DNA of 64,000 nt. Source: Protula sp. h YS-2021 (Eukaryota; Annelida; Polychaeta; Sabellida; Serpulidae). Below the pieces are notes generated by a model, which saw only the letters and a list, made by a program, of their open reading frames with translations, ran no database searches and was not told the DNA's origin. Positions 1-11,260 of this stretch are shown piece by piece (within the stretch, counting starts at the first letter, position 1; every line of letters starts with the position of its first letter). Where the stretch lies: assembly GCA_949752745.1 (NCBI GenBank), contig OX457026.1, positions 43,369,239 to 43,433,238 of the forward strand. The letters run 5' to 3'. Made by a program: the position numbers and the translations under genes.

Positions 1-27
1 ATATTAGTTAAGTTATGTTGGTTGAGT

Positions 28-34
28 TATAAAA
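28..34 (+). promoter_or_regulatory. TATA box upstream of integrase (A)
   Basis: TATAAAA lies 45 nt before the integrase ATG at 79. The same box occurs at 27,659-27,665 (B, minus) and 35,403-35,409 (C), each preceded by a GTTGAGT-like context, so the spacing is conserved in all three elements. Confidence 0.55.
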
Positions 35-78
35 TAAAAGTGTTCTGTTAAGAAGTCCTTCTCATTTTTCGTGTGAAC

Positions 79-1179
79 ATGTCGACGTGGAAAGACTACT
101 TAACCAATATTTACTTCAAACCTGGACTGCCTGGGGCATTTGCTGGTCCTTACAAACTTTATCACATCTTAAGAAAACATGGTCAACCAGTCACACATTC
201 ACAAGTGAAGAAATGGCTACAGGATCAAGATGCATTCAGTTTACTACAACCTGTAAAATACTGGTTCAAAAGACAACGTGTGATTACACGTGGCATTGAT
301 GACATGTGGGATATTGATTTGGCTGATGTGGGAAACATAGCTCCCTATAATGATGACACACGAGTTTTACTCATTGTCATTACTGATGTGTTTTCCAAAT
401 ATTTCTGGGTGCAGCCAATACCTAATAAATCACATACCAGCGTCATACAAGCTTTCCAAAAAAATTTTCATGACACACAACGAAGACCACGAACTCTGAT
501 AAAATGTCTGATAAAGGAACGGAATTTAAAAACAGATGGGTAAAAGCATTTTTGAAGAAGGAGGGAATTCATGCTTATGACACAAAGAATGAAACCAAAG
601 CCAACTTTGCTGAGGGAGTCATTCGTACTCTAAAAGGAATGATGTGTCGATATTTTCTATATAATCAAACTTGCTGTTACGTGGACATCCTTCCAGACTT
701 GGTGTGCAATTACAACCATAGACCTCATGGTTCTCTTCTGATAAGTATACTCCTGCAGAAATTCGTAAAGATAACGAATCGAAAGTATGGAAGTATATGT
801 ATGTAGACAAACTGAAATTGAAACCGAAGAAGAAGCAAAAACCCTACAAATTTAAAATTGGTGATCATGTTCGCATTTCCCACATCAAATATGTGTTTCA
901 ACGCGATTAGCACATCAAATGGACGCAAGAATCTTCATTGTCACACATCGTTGTAAGAAGCAAGGAATACATTTGTATCGTGTGAAAGACTTTTTAGACG
1001 AAGATATTGATGGACATTTCTATGATGAACAACTGCAGAAACTGACCAAAGATATTGAATCTATTTATAGAATTGAAAAAGTCTTGAAAACACGTAAAAG
1101 ACGAGGTGTGAAAGAATTATTTGTCAAGTGGTTAGGTTGGCCAAACAAGTGGATGAAAGAAACAGACATTCAAAAATGA
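79..1179 (+). pseudogene. Polinton integrase (rve + chromodomain), broken, element A
   Basis: Start chosen at the ATG at 79 (MSTWKDYL), conserved in B and C. The first part keeps the first catalytic Asp context WDIDLAD; the second keeps SDKGTEF and the catalytic Glu context FAEGVIR. The C-terminus is a chromodomain with FVKWLGWP. Compared with the intact B copy, frame is lost near 500, near 740 and near 930, and an in-frame TAG sits at 907-909. The final TGA at 1177-1179 overlaps the ATPase ATG (ATGA). It cannot make an active integrase. Confidence 0.88.
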
Positions 1180-1834
1180 AGCATCCATTTACATGTTTGG
1201 TCTCTGGACCTACAGGCAGCGGTAAAACGTCTCTGGTGAGGGAAATTCTAGAACAAAAGTTGATTAAACCCTCTCTGAAAAGCATTTTATGGCTCTATAC
1301 AGCAGATCAGCCTTTGTACAAGGGAATGAAAATGTGGAATTTTACCAAGGCATTTCAGATGACATTGAAGAGCGCTTTAACCCGAAAAAACAAAAATTAC
1401 TCATCATTGATGACTTAATGACGAAATGTCATAGTGATCAGCGCATGACACGTCTCTTTAGCGTTGGCAGCAGTCATCAAAATCTAAGCATTATCTTTAT
1501 TGTGCATAATTCATTTCATCATGGTAAAGAAATGCGAAATATTAGTTTGAATACACATTATATCATTGTGTTTAAAAATCCTAGAGACAGTCAACAGATT
1601 TGTACATTGGCGCGACAAATGTATCCTGGAAGATCTCAATTTCTCATAGAAGCCTATCAAGATGCTACTAGCAAACCCCATGGTTATTTATTCATTGATT
1701 TAAAACCAAAGACAAATTATCAACTAAGTATTCGTACAGGCATTTCGCCAAAAGATACACATTATGTATATATTGATAAAGCGGTGTATGAACAAGAACC
1801 AACTCATTTTACCATTCGTAGTCAAGATGTCTAA
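1176..1834 (+). pseudogene. A32-like packaging ATPase, frameshifted, element A
   Basis: Walker A is GPTGSGKT near codon 10 and Walker B is LLIIDDLM in the downstream frame. Relative to B one base is missing near 1331, which moves the reading frame from the 1176 frame into the frame ending at 1834. In the family this ATPase pumps the genome into the capsid (FtsK/HerA superfamily). The stop overlaps the ATG of the next gene at 1827. Confidence 0.82.
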
Positions 1835-2155
1835 GCGTATTCGAGCGAACCAACCGTTTCTTCAGTTGCTCGCACGCAGTGGGCCTAAACGACGTAAAAC
1901 GACGTGCTACAGCAAGCTACTAAAGAGGAATTAAAGAGCTTGTTTGAAATTTGTTTGAATATATTGCGAGGACATTTACCCTTAAGCTCAAAACGGTTTA
2001 AGGAATTCAAGGGTGAGCGTCATACTCTACGTACTCTAGCAGATAAGAAGATATCACTTCGAAGAAAAAAGAAGTTAATTAATCAGAAAGGAGGATTCAT
2101 TGAAGCTATTGCTAAATTTGCATTGTCCTTATTAGCCCAACTGCTGTTCAAATGA
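1827..2155 (+). pseudogene. Small basic protein of unknown role, frameshifted, element A
   Basis: Counterpart of the 108-aa gene at 25,539-25,865. The N-terminus MSKRIRANQPF is kept, then a 2-nt expansion around 1897-1905 (a duplicated ACGACGT-like stretch) breaks the frame. The remainder is open to TGA at 2155. Lys/Arg-rich helices and a hydrophobic C-terminus are visible. I do not recognise a family. Confidence 0.6.
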
Positions 2156-2709
2156 AACATACTATGAAAATGGTCCTCATTCCTGAATATGAATACAAAC
2201 TGTTATTAGAAAAGAAAAATGGCATTAAAACAAAAGTAAATAAACTTTTACGTGAGAAACAAACGCGTGCAAAGGCTATGGAAATGTCTCAACTTCTTGG
2301 TCGTCATTTACGAACAAGTCAGTCACAACAACAACGGCAAAAGCCTGTTGTGTCATCTGAAAAACCAGAAAAGTTATTTTTAAGTCATTTTCAACCTATC
2401 TATTATGGAAAAGTAATACAACTTTTAGCCGAACTGAAGAAACATGGTGTAAAATGGACAGACAAGAATGAACTTGTGTTGAAAACGGGCGATGTCATTA
2501 CAAATTCTAACATTGTTGATTTGATGAAAGAAGCATTGGTTGCGACAAGAAGAAAAGAACGAATACCACATGGCTGGCATCCGTTTATCCAGGAAATTGT
2601 AGATGCTAATATTCCAAAAACAATGTTTAGTAAAAAGACCACTCGTGACGACATTACAAAAGAAATGAAACAACAGTGACAGTTTCCTGAGGGATGGGAA
2701 AAATTTTAA
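2152..2709 (+). pseudogene. VLIP-motif protein, C-terminus cut by a stop, element A
   Basis: The start MKHTMKMVLIPEYEY is shared with B and C. An in-frame TGA at 2677-2679 removes about the last 10 codons, which B and C keep to a TAA equivalent to 2707-2709. The protein is rich in Lys and Gln with helical segments. Similar short Lys-rich proteins beginning with a V-L-I/V-P motif occur beside penton genes in Polintons; their role is not established to my knowledge. Nearly full-length, so it may still be functional. Confidence 0.55.
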
Positions 2710-2912
2710 CATGGCTTAAAGAGCTATGTTGTCAAGAAACGATCAATCATATTCCTGTAAAAATAAGATGCGCAAGTGCTTTTTGTGAAGGGTAAGTAAT
2801 AGATCATGATGTGAAAGATTATGAGAAACATCATTTACATACTTGTGCGAATGGCACGCGCTATCATGAGGTATATAGGCATCCATTCCGTCAACGCACA
2901 TATACCATTTAG
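2694..2912 (+). pseudogene. Small Cys-rich, possibly acylated protein, internal stop, element A
   Basis: Starts MGKILTWLKELCC, overlapping the previous gene in another frame. A TAA at 2793-2795 interrupts the frame, but homology to B continues in frame to TAG at 2910-2912. Gly-2 with Thr-6 and following cysteines suggests N-myristoylation plus palmitoylation, as in the intact B and C copies. Confidence 0.5.
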
Positions 2913-2917
2913 TCACC

Positions 2918-3669
2918 ATGAAGTCAACAAGTTTACTAGCAATGCTAGTATGAATTATTATCCAAACAACAAGGCTTCGAATTACCAAATTCGTATGCCT
3001 CGAACCATTTATCTGAACGGAAAATATGAAGTAGCTTTAGCTGAAATTCAATATCCACATACATGGACAACCATGCGACATGGAATGGACTATTCTATTC
3101 AGTATCGACAACAACCACTGAGAGATTCTGTCCTTGATACAATCACTACTCTTTATGGTTACTATAGATCCATACAAGAAATATGTCATGCAGTCAATGA
3201 AGAAGCAGCCAAGTCTATGAAAGATGACCTTAAAGAAGCTATTCGGATAAAGTATGAGAAAATTAGACGACGAGTTTTTTCTATTTCTAAATTATAACTT
3301 TGAAGTGTCAAATTAGCTGGATTAGCTGAAATTTTAGGATTTATCCCAGATCAATGGTATACTTAAACGTGTACAGCTGAACATAAAGCCGGTGTGAAAC
3401 AGGGATTTTATATACTTTATGTGTACTGCAGTATTTGTGAACCACAAGTTGTTGGCGATTATTATGTTCCTTTGCTACGGTCTGTTGGAATACAAGGCCA
3501 TGATGGCGATATTATCATGAAAACTTATGGCGAACCTCATTATGTTCCTGTAAACACATCCAAATTTGAAGTGATAGAAATGAATATTAAGGACAACACA
3601 GGTCATAATGTTCCATTTCAAACTGGAAAGGTGATCTGTAAGCTTCATTTTCGACCAAAAGCATTATGA
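2918..3669 (+). pseudogene. Penton-like minor capsid protein, broken, element A
   Basis: The ATG at 2918 is in the conserved place, but about 17 nt corresponding to the YITLP segment of B are deleted, shifting frame at once. Homology resumes (YYPNNKASNYQIRMPRTIYL). A further frameshift near 3270-3297 and an in-frame TAA at 3364-3366 follow. The C-terminal half (ICEPQVVGDYYVPLL) is intact to TGA at 3669. The family forms vertex pentons in Polinton/adintovirus capsids. Confidence 0.82.
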
Positions 3670-4016
3670 AAATCTATACACACGATCCATCTGCATATCA
3701 CAACCATTTTCTTTGTCAAGTTGGCGAGGAATTACCAGGATTCCAATTAGCGTGGATCCAATATGGCGATGGTATTGGTTCAATACTGGGAACATTGGCT
3801 CGTAAAGCTATTCCATTACTTAAGGATGGGACTAAGATCGTTGCGCCACATCTTAAAAAGGCTGCGAAGAATGTCGCGAAAGATATTACGGGCCGAGTTG
3901 CACAGCATGTGATTGGTGATATGCTTGAAAAGCGAGTGCAACCGACGAAACGTGCCAGAAGACGAAAAACAGCCAGACGGATAACATCAAAAAATATTAA
4001 AAAAGAAATCTTTTGA
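3666..4016 (+). CDS. pX-like basic core/minor virion protein, element A
   Basis: 116 aa, intact. The N-terminus (MKIYTHDPSAY) leads to a Gly-rich segment (YGDGIGSILGTLARKAIPLL), then an amphipathic Lys-rich helix and an Arg-rich tail (KRARRRKTARR). Small proteins like this in Polintons and adintoviruses have been compared with adenovirus pX/pVI, which bind DNA or lyse membranes. Its ATG overlaps the penton stop by 4 nt. The QVGG motif of B and C is QVGE here. Role inferred from context and composition only. Confidence 0.7.
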   Translation: MKIYTHDPSAYHNHFLCQVGEELPGFQLAWIQYGDGIGSILGTLARKAIPLLKDGTKIVAPHLKKAAKNVAKDITGRVAQHVIGDMLEKRVQPTKRARRRKTARRITSKNIKKEIF

Positions 4017-4020
4017 AAAA

Positions 4021-5316
4021 ATGTCTTTAATTCATAACCATTCGTGTGAATGCAGTCTTTCTCTATTGGAATGGTTTCATATACCACCAACGCAAACTGC
4101 TGTAGAGAAGAGTTATAATGTAGACTATCAACCACTCACTGCCATTAGAGAAGGCGCTGCAATAGAATTCTACATTCCTGCGAGTACATAAGAATATCTG
4201 GATAAAAAGAGCAGCAAACTTCATATTATATGCTGCATTCTAAAGGATGATGGAACAGCGTGTGATGCAGATGATAATGTCTCATGCATCAATGATTTGT
4301 TTAAAGGGTTATTGTCTAATATTGAATTGTTTCTGAATGATCGATTGGTATTTCATAGCAACAATACCCATGGTTATACCAGCATTATCTCTCATCTCAT
4401 CCATGGTTCGGAAGAAAGTCTCCATTCTGAGCGCTCTATGCGTCTCATGTATAAGGATACTGCTGGGTCAATGAATAGTTATGAGGTGAAAAGAGCTAAT
4501 TATGAAAGATATGTATCAGGGTTTCATGTCAATGCTGACGGTGGTGGCCTAGCTGAGCAAGGAAATAATGGCTTACATAATCGTTATTTGCATACACGTC
4601 TCAGTCGTGATTTTTTGCTAACAGGTGGTTTAAGGGTAGATTTGTTTGAGCAGGATCGCTATCTTCCTAATGGCATCGGTTTGAAATTGCGTTTCCATAG
4701 ACAAAAAGATGAATGTGTATTGATGGCTGCAAATAATACCTATAAGGTAGAAGTGAAAGAGGCATTTTTAACCATTCGCAAAGTGAAGGTTAGTCCAGGT
4801 ATTCAGTTAGGACATACAGATGCATTGATGAAAAGTCCTGCCAAGTTTCTTATCACTAGAAAAGAATGTAAAGTGTTGGCTATTCCAGCAGAATTTCAGT
4901 CTTTTGTAAAAGATAACATCTTTTTGGGTCAATTACCAAAACGCATTGTCATTGGTCTGGTTCATAATGAAGCCTTTGGTGGAACAGCATTGAGAAATCC
5001 ATATGATTTTAAAATTTGATCTGCACTACATGCAACTGTACACGGATGGTGAACCAGTTCTATCCAAACTTCTCAAGCTTGACATTGCACAGAACAAATA
5101 CCTAGACGCTTTTGAAACTCTTTACAAATCGTTTAATAGATTGAATGGCGAGAAAAGTTCCATCATAAAACGGAAGATTGGCCTAGAGGTTATGCTTTAT
5201 TTTCTTTTGACTTAACACCTGATTATGATGGTGATGATCATTTTCGCCTGATCAAGCATGGGAATTTACGAATGTGCGAAAGTGCAATCGCAGCATCCAG
5301 TTCGACTACCAGTCAT
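4021..5316 (+). pseudogene. Major capsid protein (double jelly-roll), broken, element A
   Basis: The ATG at 4021 lies 4 nt after the pX stop. An in-frame TAA at 4189-4191 interrupts the N-terminus. Homology continues through the LFLNDRLVFHSNNTHGYTS region to about 5000, with a frameshift near 5018. Roughly 100 bp found in B and C are missing around 5270, and the normal stop is lost at the hairpin lesion at 5317. Identified by position before the protease and by similarity among the three copies; the double jelly-roll assignment is established for Polintons. Confidence 0.8.
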
Positions 5317-5753
5317 GGCTCAATATGGCAGATCAATGCCATATTGAGCCATGATGTCATGACCAAAGACTTGTTTCAAGGCGTGTTTGCCATGGACCAG
5401 TTACCATCGTTACAACGCGGTGCCTATGTCATCAACACAGAAAATGAAAATGAACCAGGAGAACAATGGGTGGCAGTGTATTATGACAAAGATCCTGTAG
5501 TATATTTTGACTCTTATGAACTTTTACCTCTAGATGATCGTTTGGAAACGTTTTTAAGGAATGACTATATGTATAATTCCATATCATTACAAACGCCAAT
5601 ATCATCTTCATGTGGTTTTATTGTGTATATTATATATTGCATCGAGCTAGATATCAGAGTATGTTTGATATTGTCAATATATTAAAAAGAAGAGATTGTG
5701 ATTTTATTGCAAAGGATTTTGTATATAGACATTATAAACCATTGTTTTATTAA
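5315..5753 (+). pseudogene. Adenain-like cysteine protease, broken, element A
   Basis: Homologous to the intact B protease at 21,864-22,301. The first codons are replaced by a 13-bp inverted repeat, which puts the ATG at 5315 out of frame. The His motif now reads GEQWVAVYYDK, so the catalytic His position is Gln. The QTPISSSCG motif with the catalytic Cys is present. One T is missing just after it, shifting the frame of the C-terminus. Not expected to be active. Confidence 0.8.
5317..5350. repeat. Perfect 13-bp inverted repeat, 8-nt loop, in protease start
   Basis: GGCTCAATATGGC (5317-5329), loop 5330-5337, then its exact reverse complement (5338-5350). B and C have unrelated ordinary codons in the left arm, so the left arm looks like a templated inverted copy of the right arm. 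Confidence 0.85.
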
Positions 5754-5833
5754 TGTTGTATTAGTTAAGTTGTATTAGTTAAGTTAGTTATATTAGTTAA
5801 GTTGTTGATAATTAGTTAAGTTGTTTGATGATT

Positions 5834-5868
5834 AATAAAAAACCAAGCTTCAAACTGTCTTGTTTATT
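5834..5868. terminator. Bidirectional poly(A) region (A)
   Basis: AATAAA on + at 5834-5839 serves the capsid-side genes. AATAAA on - (TTTATT at 5863-5868) serves the PolB side. The same arrangement occurs at 21,763-21,800 (B) and 41,340-41,378 (C). Confidence 0.6.
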
Positions 5869-5870
5869 GT

Positions 5871-5985
5871 GTTTCAAACTCTATTTACAAACTTCTATTT
5901 ACAAACTCTTATCTACAAAACTCTATTTACAAACTCTATTTACAAACTTTTATTTACAAACTCTATTTACAAACTCTTAATTACA
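5871..5985. repeat. Tandem repeat (A)CTCTATTTACAAA
   Basis: About nine 12-17 bp units of CTATTTACAAACTC type. It sits between the converging gene sets, in the same place as the related arrays of B (21,500-21,760). Confidence 0.8.
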
Positions 5986-6402
5986 AAGACAATCATTTTT
6001 CAATACATTGATCAATGAATGCCATTCATTACAATCTAAATTAATATATGTATCATAGACATTACACTCACATTTGTAAATGCTATGAAAACTCACACAA
6101 CTCACATAAAAAACTTTATCACTTAAACAGTTTCATGTTCAGACAGTTTCAGTTCATATCCATTAATTATCACTAACATTAATATTAATATCCATCTTCA
6201 TTAATGTCTATGTCCATAACCGCATAGGCTGTGTTAGCTCAATGGATTTGGTACCCCGCATAAGTTGTATTCCTTCCTCTTTGAATTCAAGCATAAGGTT
6301 CTTCCCAATCCAATGCTTGTAACAGCGCGTTCCATTCCACTGTGTTGAGGGTGATGATGTCGTAGTGTTCTGTAAGCTCGTCATGTTGGCGAAATTGTAC
6401 AA
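5977..6402 (-). pseudogene. Small PC4-like-fold protein 3, broken, element A
   Basis: Counterpart of 21,102-21,503. The N-terminal part from MYNFANMTSLQ to about 6208 is open, then a stop and small indels break the frame. Homology runs on to the TAA at 5977-5979. The first 116 nt overlap the upstream gene in another frame, exactly as in B and C. Confidence 0.55.
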
Positions 6403-6640
6403 ACACGTCTAGACAGTTCTGAGTCACACGCACTTCTAATTCATTTGAGACTGCTAGGAGAAAGCCGGGTATCCTCAACTTGTCTAGATGATCCTTCAAC
6501 ACTGATTGGTCATCAGGCGATAGTATGATATACTTTCCAAAATGTCGTAGCACAATGTCATCACATAAGTTTCTCATACAGGAGAATCCATATGTAACGG
6601 GTTCATAATCCAACAAAAAGTCCTCCATCTCGTTCAACAT
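6287..6640 (-). CDS. Small PC4-like-fold protein 2, element A
   Basis: 117 aa from the ATG at 6640 (MLNEMEDFLLDYEP). It contains a strand-rich segment then TVEWNALLQALD, resembling the beta-beta-beta-beta-alpha pattern of PC4-type single-strand DNA binders, ending in the TW-x-x-L helix. Intact here and in B, but broken in C. Function unknown; the fold call is by pattern only. Confidence 0.55.
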   Translation of the reverse strand: MLNEMEDFLLDYEPVTYGFSCMRNLCDDIVLRHFGKYIILSPDDQSVLKDHLDKLRIPGFLLAVSNELEVRVTQNCLDVFVQFRQHDELTEHYDIITLNTVEWNALLQALDWEEPYA

Positions 6641-6676
6641 TTGAATCAACTATAAGCTATCTCGTCTGTGACTTGT

Positions 6677-7048
6677 CTATTTATGCTCGGATGATCGCGA
6701 ACAGCGGGCAGCTTCCAGGAATCGTAAGACTGCGCGCCAATTCTTTATATCAAAGTTGATCAAATCTGTATATGGAGTATCTGGTACAACTTCATTATAA
6801 TCCTCTGGATAATCCAGTTAAAGATTTCTCCAGAATGTCACATGTATGTCAGAATCATGTCCAACCACTAACACTTCAACTTTATTTCCAAGTCAACGTT
6901 CAAACCCAGGTTCAAGCGGTATGTTTTTAAAGTTTTTCCACACTTCAGGTTTAAACCGATAAGCATGTGTTATCCGAGAACTTATTATCACTTCATTCAA
7001 ATTATTTACAGCGAGGTAAACACCATCGTTAAACATAAATGCATTCAT
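6677..7048 (-). pseudogene. Small PC4-like-fold protein 1, broken, element A
   Basis: Counterpart of the 124-aa gene at 20,487-20,861. Starts ATG at 7048 and keeps the YRFKPEVWKNFKNIPLEPGF motif. A TAA replaces a coding codon in the FWRNLLQDYP equivalent near 6822. Confidence 0.55.
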
Positions 7049-7050
7049 GG

Positions 7051-7398
7051 TTACCTTATTCTTCTTGTCAACCTTTTATCGACTTCTTTCACTTGCTTCT
7101 TTAGCATTTTCCATTCAGGTATTGTCAGCAAAATTCCCTTTTTCGTAGGACGGTTTCTTCCAGTCTCCTCATCTCTGAGGTATTTGCGAATGTTCACCAC
7201 TCCTTCATTACTTTGTTTCATAATCTTGATATACTTTCCATTGCCTACAGAAAGCATTCCATCCCACGACTGTGGTGGTGTCGTCTCCACTTTTAATTTC
7301 TTGATGGTGGTATTGTCAGGATTTTTCACTTTTAAGTCTTTAACTGTATCAGCAAGAGTATCCATATCCGTTGCAGATCTCTTCCGATTCATGTTCAT
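7051..7398 (-). CDS. PC4/Sub1-like single-strand DNA-binding protein, element A
   Basis: 115 aa. An N-terminal Lys/Arg-rich tail precedes a core with GNGKYIKIMKQ, VVNIRKYLRDE, RPTKKGILLTIPEWKML and a final helix. This matches the PC4 order of strands followed by a basic KGI-x-L strand and a W-containing helix. PC4 proteins bind single-stranded DNA in transcription and repair. The C-terminus is altered relative to B by a small deletion but remains open. Confidence 0.75.
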   Translation of the reverse strand: MNMNRKRSATDMDTLADTVKDLKVKNPDNTTIKKLKVETTPPQSWDGMLSVGNGKYIKIMKQSNEGVVNIRKYLRDEETGRNRPTKKGILLTIPEWKMLKKQVKEVDKRLTRRIR

Positions 7399-7447
7399 GC
7401 TTCAGTGTTCACACCTCAACTAGCTCTAAAGTTGAAGAGTCTCCCCC

Positions 7448-7454
7448 TTATATA
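7448..7454 (-). promoter_or_regulatory. TATA box overlapping PolB stop (A)
   Basis: TATATAA on the minus strand includes the PolB TAA and lies 50 nt upstream of the PC4-like ATG at 7398. Equivalent to 20,067-20,073 in B. Confidence 0.5.
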
Positions 7455-10400
7455 CTGTAATGCCCATGCGCCAAAGTGGAATAACCATCATTCAGCACAT
7501 ATCGCTTGTCATCATAGGGGGAGAGAGAGACTTTCCTCAACTTCTCCGAGAAAAGCTGGTGGTCATGACTTCGAATGGTGTGCTCTGTAGCTATCGTTTG
7601 AGTTTGGTTGAACAAACTGTCTCTATACTGCTTATGTTTCATAAGTCTTTGACACGCTCGAGTGATGCCTTTGGCCGTACGTTTTTCTTTCCCACAATAT
7701 ATCATACTATAAATTTTCGGCCGAAGTCCAACAAACTCTTCAATGGGAATGCCCGCCGTCTCATCTTTCATTTTCCCAAGCACTTTTCTGCTCACGTTGG
7801 AATGCAGGAAATGATCTGGCGGATAGTCACTTGTGTCGAACAGGTCAGCATCTTGCTGCATATCCTTGTAGATATCTTCCGTTTCTATGTCGTAACATAG
7901 ATTGTCAGTGTCGCTGAACAACAGCTTGGCGTCGGGATACTTGGCCATGATGTAGTTGTAATGAAAGTGAAACATGAGCACTTTGCTGAGGTCAAGAATG
8001 GTAAAGCCGACTTGAATGGGCTTATCCAGAAGCACATCCACTTTGCGCAAATGTACAGCGGTCAAATCTTCGTTGAAAATTCTAAATTTGTGGAATGAAG
8101 GTTTGGCCACGAGTTTCTTGAACCGCTTTTCCTGGTGAACGAGTTCAACATTCATGCGCTTTCTCACATTTTCCATGGTTTTGCCAAACACAGAGTTGTT
8201 CATGAGTTTGAAGAAGTCTTTCTCGAACGGGTTCTTGGCCAATTTTCTCTTTTCCGTGTTCAAGGAGATGTATTTCTCCAACCATTTGCTCTGTGCAAAC
8301 ATAATGGCACGGTGCACCTTAGTGACTTTCAATCCCAGTGAGACGTACTGCTGTAAATTTCTATAATGAAGCACATATTTCTTCTTGTCACACAACTTGA
8401 GAATGAGCTTTTCGCTGGGTTTGTCTTTCATGTTTAGATCTTTCCGTAGCTTCTGACTATACTCTCACAATTATCTCACTTTGACACTTTTCCGTTCTGG
8501 AGCCACTGGGTAGTGATTATGACGATCATGAATGGTTTGTGGGTATTCTAAATCCACTTCTAAAATGTATCCAATCTCGTCATCTTCATCCACATCCATG
8601 AAGTCAACGGATTCTGGCTGGCTCACCCACATAAATCCACTTTCCGGCATGCTTTGTGCCATGGCCCAACCATACAAGTTTGCGTCCAGGTACACCAGGT
8701 AATTGGTTGGTTTCGTGGGATCGTAATCTGCTACTTAGGGGTTATTTTCTTTCGCGTACTTGTGAGTGATCACAGATATTCCTCCACGTTGACCTTGTTC
8801 AACCATTTGGTACATATCAATGTCATTGATCAATTCCAACTTCACCTTTGTCGCTTTTAACATCGCATCCCACGACAGTCCTGGCGCTGTATAGTAGTGG
8901 GCAGAATCCAATTCATACGTGTTAAGACATACTTGACGAAAATTTTCAAACACATCAGCCAGCATTAAAACATCTGATTTCCGGTGTAATTCATGGTATT
9001 CACCGAATGTAGTACAGTTGAATGTATCCCATACCTTCTGCGCATGCGCATAATCCTCTTCGTTAATGTCTTCTTCAGTGAGTTGGCTGTAAAACTTGTC
9101 CTTGGACGGTAGCTGTGTTTCAGCAAACTTGGATGGCTCATCCATGTAATCGTAGGGGTACACTCCCTTTCTCAACAGTAAATCTTGTTGGTCACTATCG
9201 TGAATGTGTGACGTCATGTTATAAAAGTTATCTTTCCCTTTTGCCGCAAGGTTGGATACCAACTTCTGTAGAGAAGTACTCGTAAACTGATAACTGTCCG
9301 TAAATTTCAGATTGCCCATGGTGAATGCAATATATTTCTCAACAGTGTTGGGAATGGCTGTAATCGTTTCATTTTTGAACTTTCCAATTTCTTCCATGAT
9401 CAAATGACTGTCATAGACTCGTAAATTGTGGAAAAACACAGGAATGATAAAAGAATCTTTATCATCCTGCTTATCCTTTCTAAGTCGGAATTGCAAGTTG
9501 CATTCATTATGTGCAGCTCCGCGGTATTTACCATTGATATGGTCATGATCTCTCACACGATCTGCTCCTAGAGGCTCATGACAAATGTAGCAATCGACAA
9601 CGTTCTTGAAATTCTCTTCATCTTCACGAATCATCACCATTTTCTTTGGCTGTTGTAAACCGTGCACAATACGATCACGCTCATTCACCATATGGTCTAA
9701 AAAAACTTTCACAGCATTGTCTCCTCGATACACGTCATACTGGCTGACAACCACATAGGCAAAGCTGTTTGGACGATGATTCTGATACTTGTCTCCTTCT
9801 TCATGCTTTTTCGTGAAACATTCAAAGTCGGCATAAATCACAAAAGGTGCTCGCTGTTGTTTGGCTACATTCTTAAACTTGATGAAAGGTTTCTTAGGGA
9901 ATGATAAACGTTGTGCTCCATGCTTGTCACATACTTCGCGATGCTTGTCTAAAAGATTTTGTCGCATAAACCCGTGAAGACAGTTGAAACAATAAAATGC
10001 TGCATTCTGATGCTTTGATCGATAAGCCATAAGTCTGCTGAAATTCATGATGAGGCAGTAATGCTTTTTCTTGTCATTGCTAATCAAAAGTAAGTTGATT
10101 TCTCTCACACTGGTGTTTCGACTCAGTTGTGTCGGAACAACTACATCATGTTCATATCCAAACACGTTGATAGACACATCATTCCCCTTTACAAACTTTG
10201 GAATGTCCGTAATCGGTCTCGGAAATGCCATACCTTCCACCTTCAATTCCTTCTCAAATGGCGTGTAATGATTCACACGATATGGATGTTGATGACGATC
10301 TTGAGGGTGAAGACGAGCCAATACAGACCATAAGAAGCACCTGTTATCATCATTCTGAATGTTTAATACAGCCTTTGTATTCTTTACTTTCTTCGGTATC

Positions 10401-10992
10401 GGGATAAAACTACTTGCTTCCAGTGGCGCTGACGTAGCTGTATGTACTTCAATATACAATATGTTATCCAACACCCAGCCAGAACCTTGTCGCTCATGTT
10501 CGTCAAACTTGGTAAACAATTCTTGATATGCTTCTGGCAAGTCCTTCTCAATATCCGCCGGATTGTATGCTGCATATGTTGGACTGCTGATAAAGGCATT
10601 ATCCACTTGTTCTGTCATAACACCTTCAGCATTCGCCGTCGGTTTCTTGAAGCGCGCATGCACCACAATATACCATTTCATTCCATGGTTTAACGTTTCT
10701 AGCAAATGTGTTTTAATCCAGTTCTCTTGTTGTCGCATTTCAAGTAGTAAATCCGATCCATCTTCAGACTCAAACTGTCTTTCCTGTGCGTTTTCACCAA
10801 GACTAACTCTTCTCCCTCTTCCTACTTGTACTGACTTTTGTTCTCCCATCGGTACACATGCATGTGCCTCAAACACATCCAAAGATGGAAATATCTTAGC
10901 GCATCCACAGCAGAGGACTGGATCAGGTCTGGCAACGCCATCTTGCACCGTCTTTCTTCTCTTGGCTTCAATCTTCTCAAGACTGCTGCCAT
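7448..10992 (-). pseudogene. Protein-primed-type DNA polymerase B, broken, element A
   Basis: Counterpart of the 1229-aa B gene. The ATG at 10,992 is followed by a deletion of about 110 nt that removes the first zinc finger and shifts frame. The main frame opens at about 10,948 (RPDPVLCCGCAKIFPSL). A TAA at 8735-8737 and further indels around 8440-8470 break it again. Exo I (IYADFECF), the HNH-like CYICHEP..RDHDHINGKYRG module, motif B (KLMNNSVFGKTMENV) and motif C (LLFSDTDN) remain visible; motif C reads DTDN instead of DTDS. Confidence 0.88.
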
Positions 10993-11051
10993 CGTTGTTG
11001 TCGCATCAACTGCTAGAACTGAAATAGGTGAAATACACGTCTCACTCTTCC

Positions 11052-11260
11052 TTTTATACCACTTAGATGTAATCAAAATATGGTGTGTAACTTGCTCAAA
11101 CTTGTTAAAATTGCTGACTCAGCAAAATTTATCGCTGTTTGATATGCATGTCTTGCTCATACATTTATACCACTTACATGTAATAAAAATATGGTGTGTA
11201 ACTTTTCAAACTTGCTAAGATTACTCAAAATTGTTAAAATTGCTGACTCAGCAGAATTTA
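11052..11260 (-). promoter_or_regulatory. PolB promoter with duplicated MARE/AP-1 module (A)
   Basis: TATAAAA on minus (11,052-11,058) lies 60 nt before the PolB ATG. Just upstream are two tandem copies of a roughly 115-bp module, each with ATGTAATcAAAATATGGTG (or close) and a perfect 13-bp palindrome TGCTGACTCAGCA at 11,112-11,124 and 11,241-11,253. The palindrome equals the Maf recognition element and contains the AP-1 site TGACTCA. The same module occurs in B. Confidence 0.6.
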
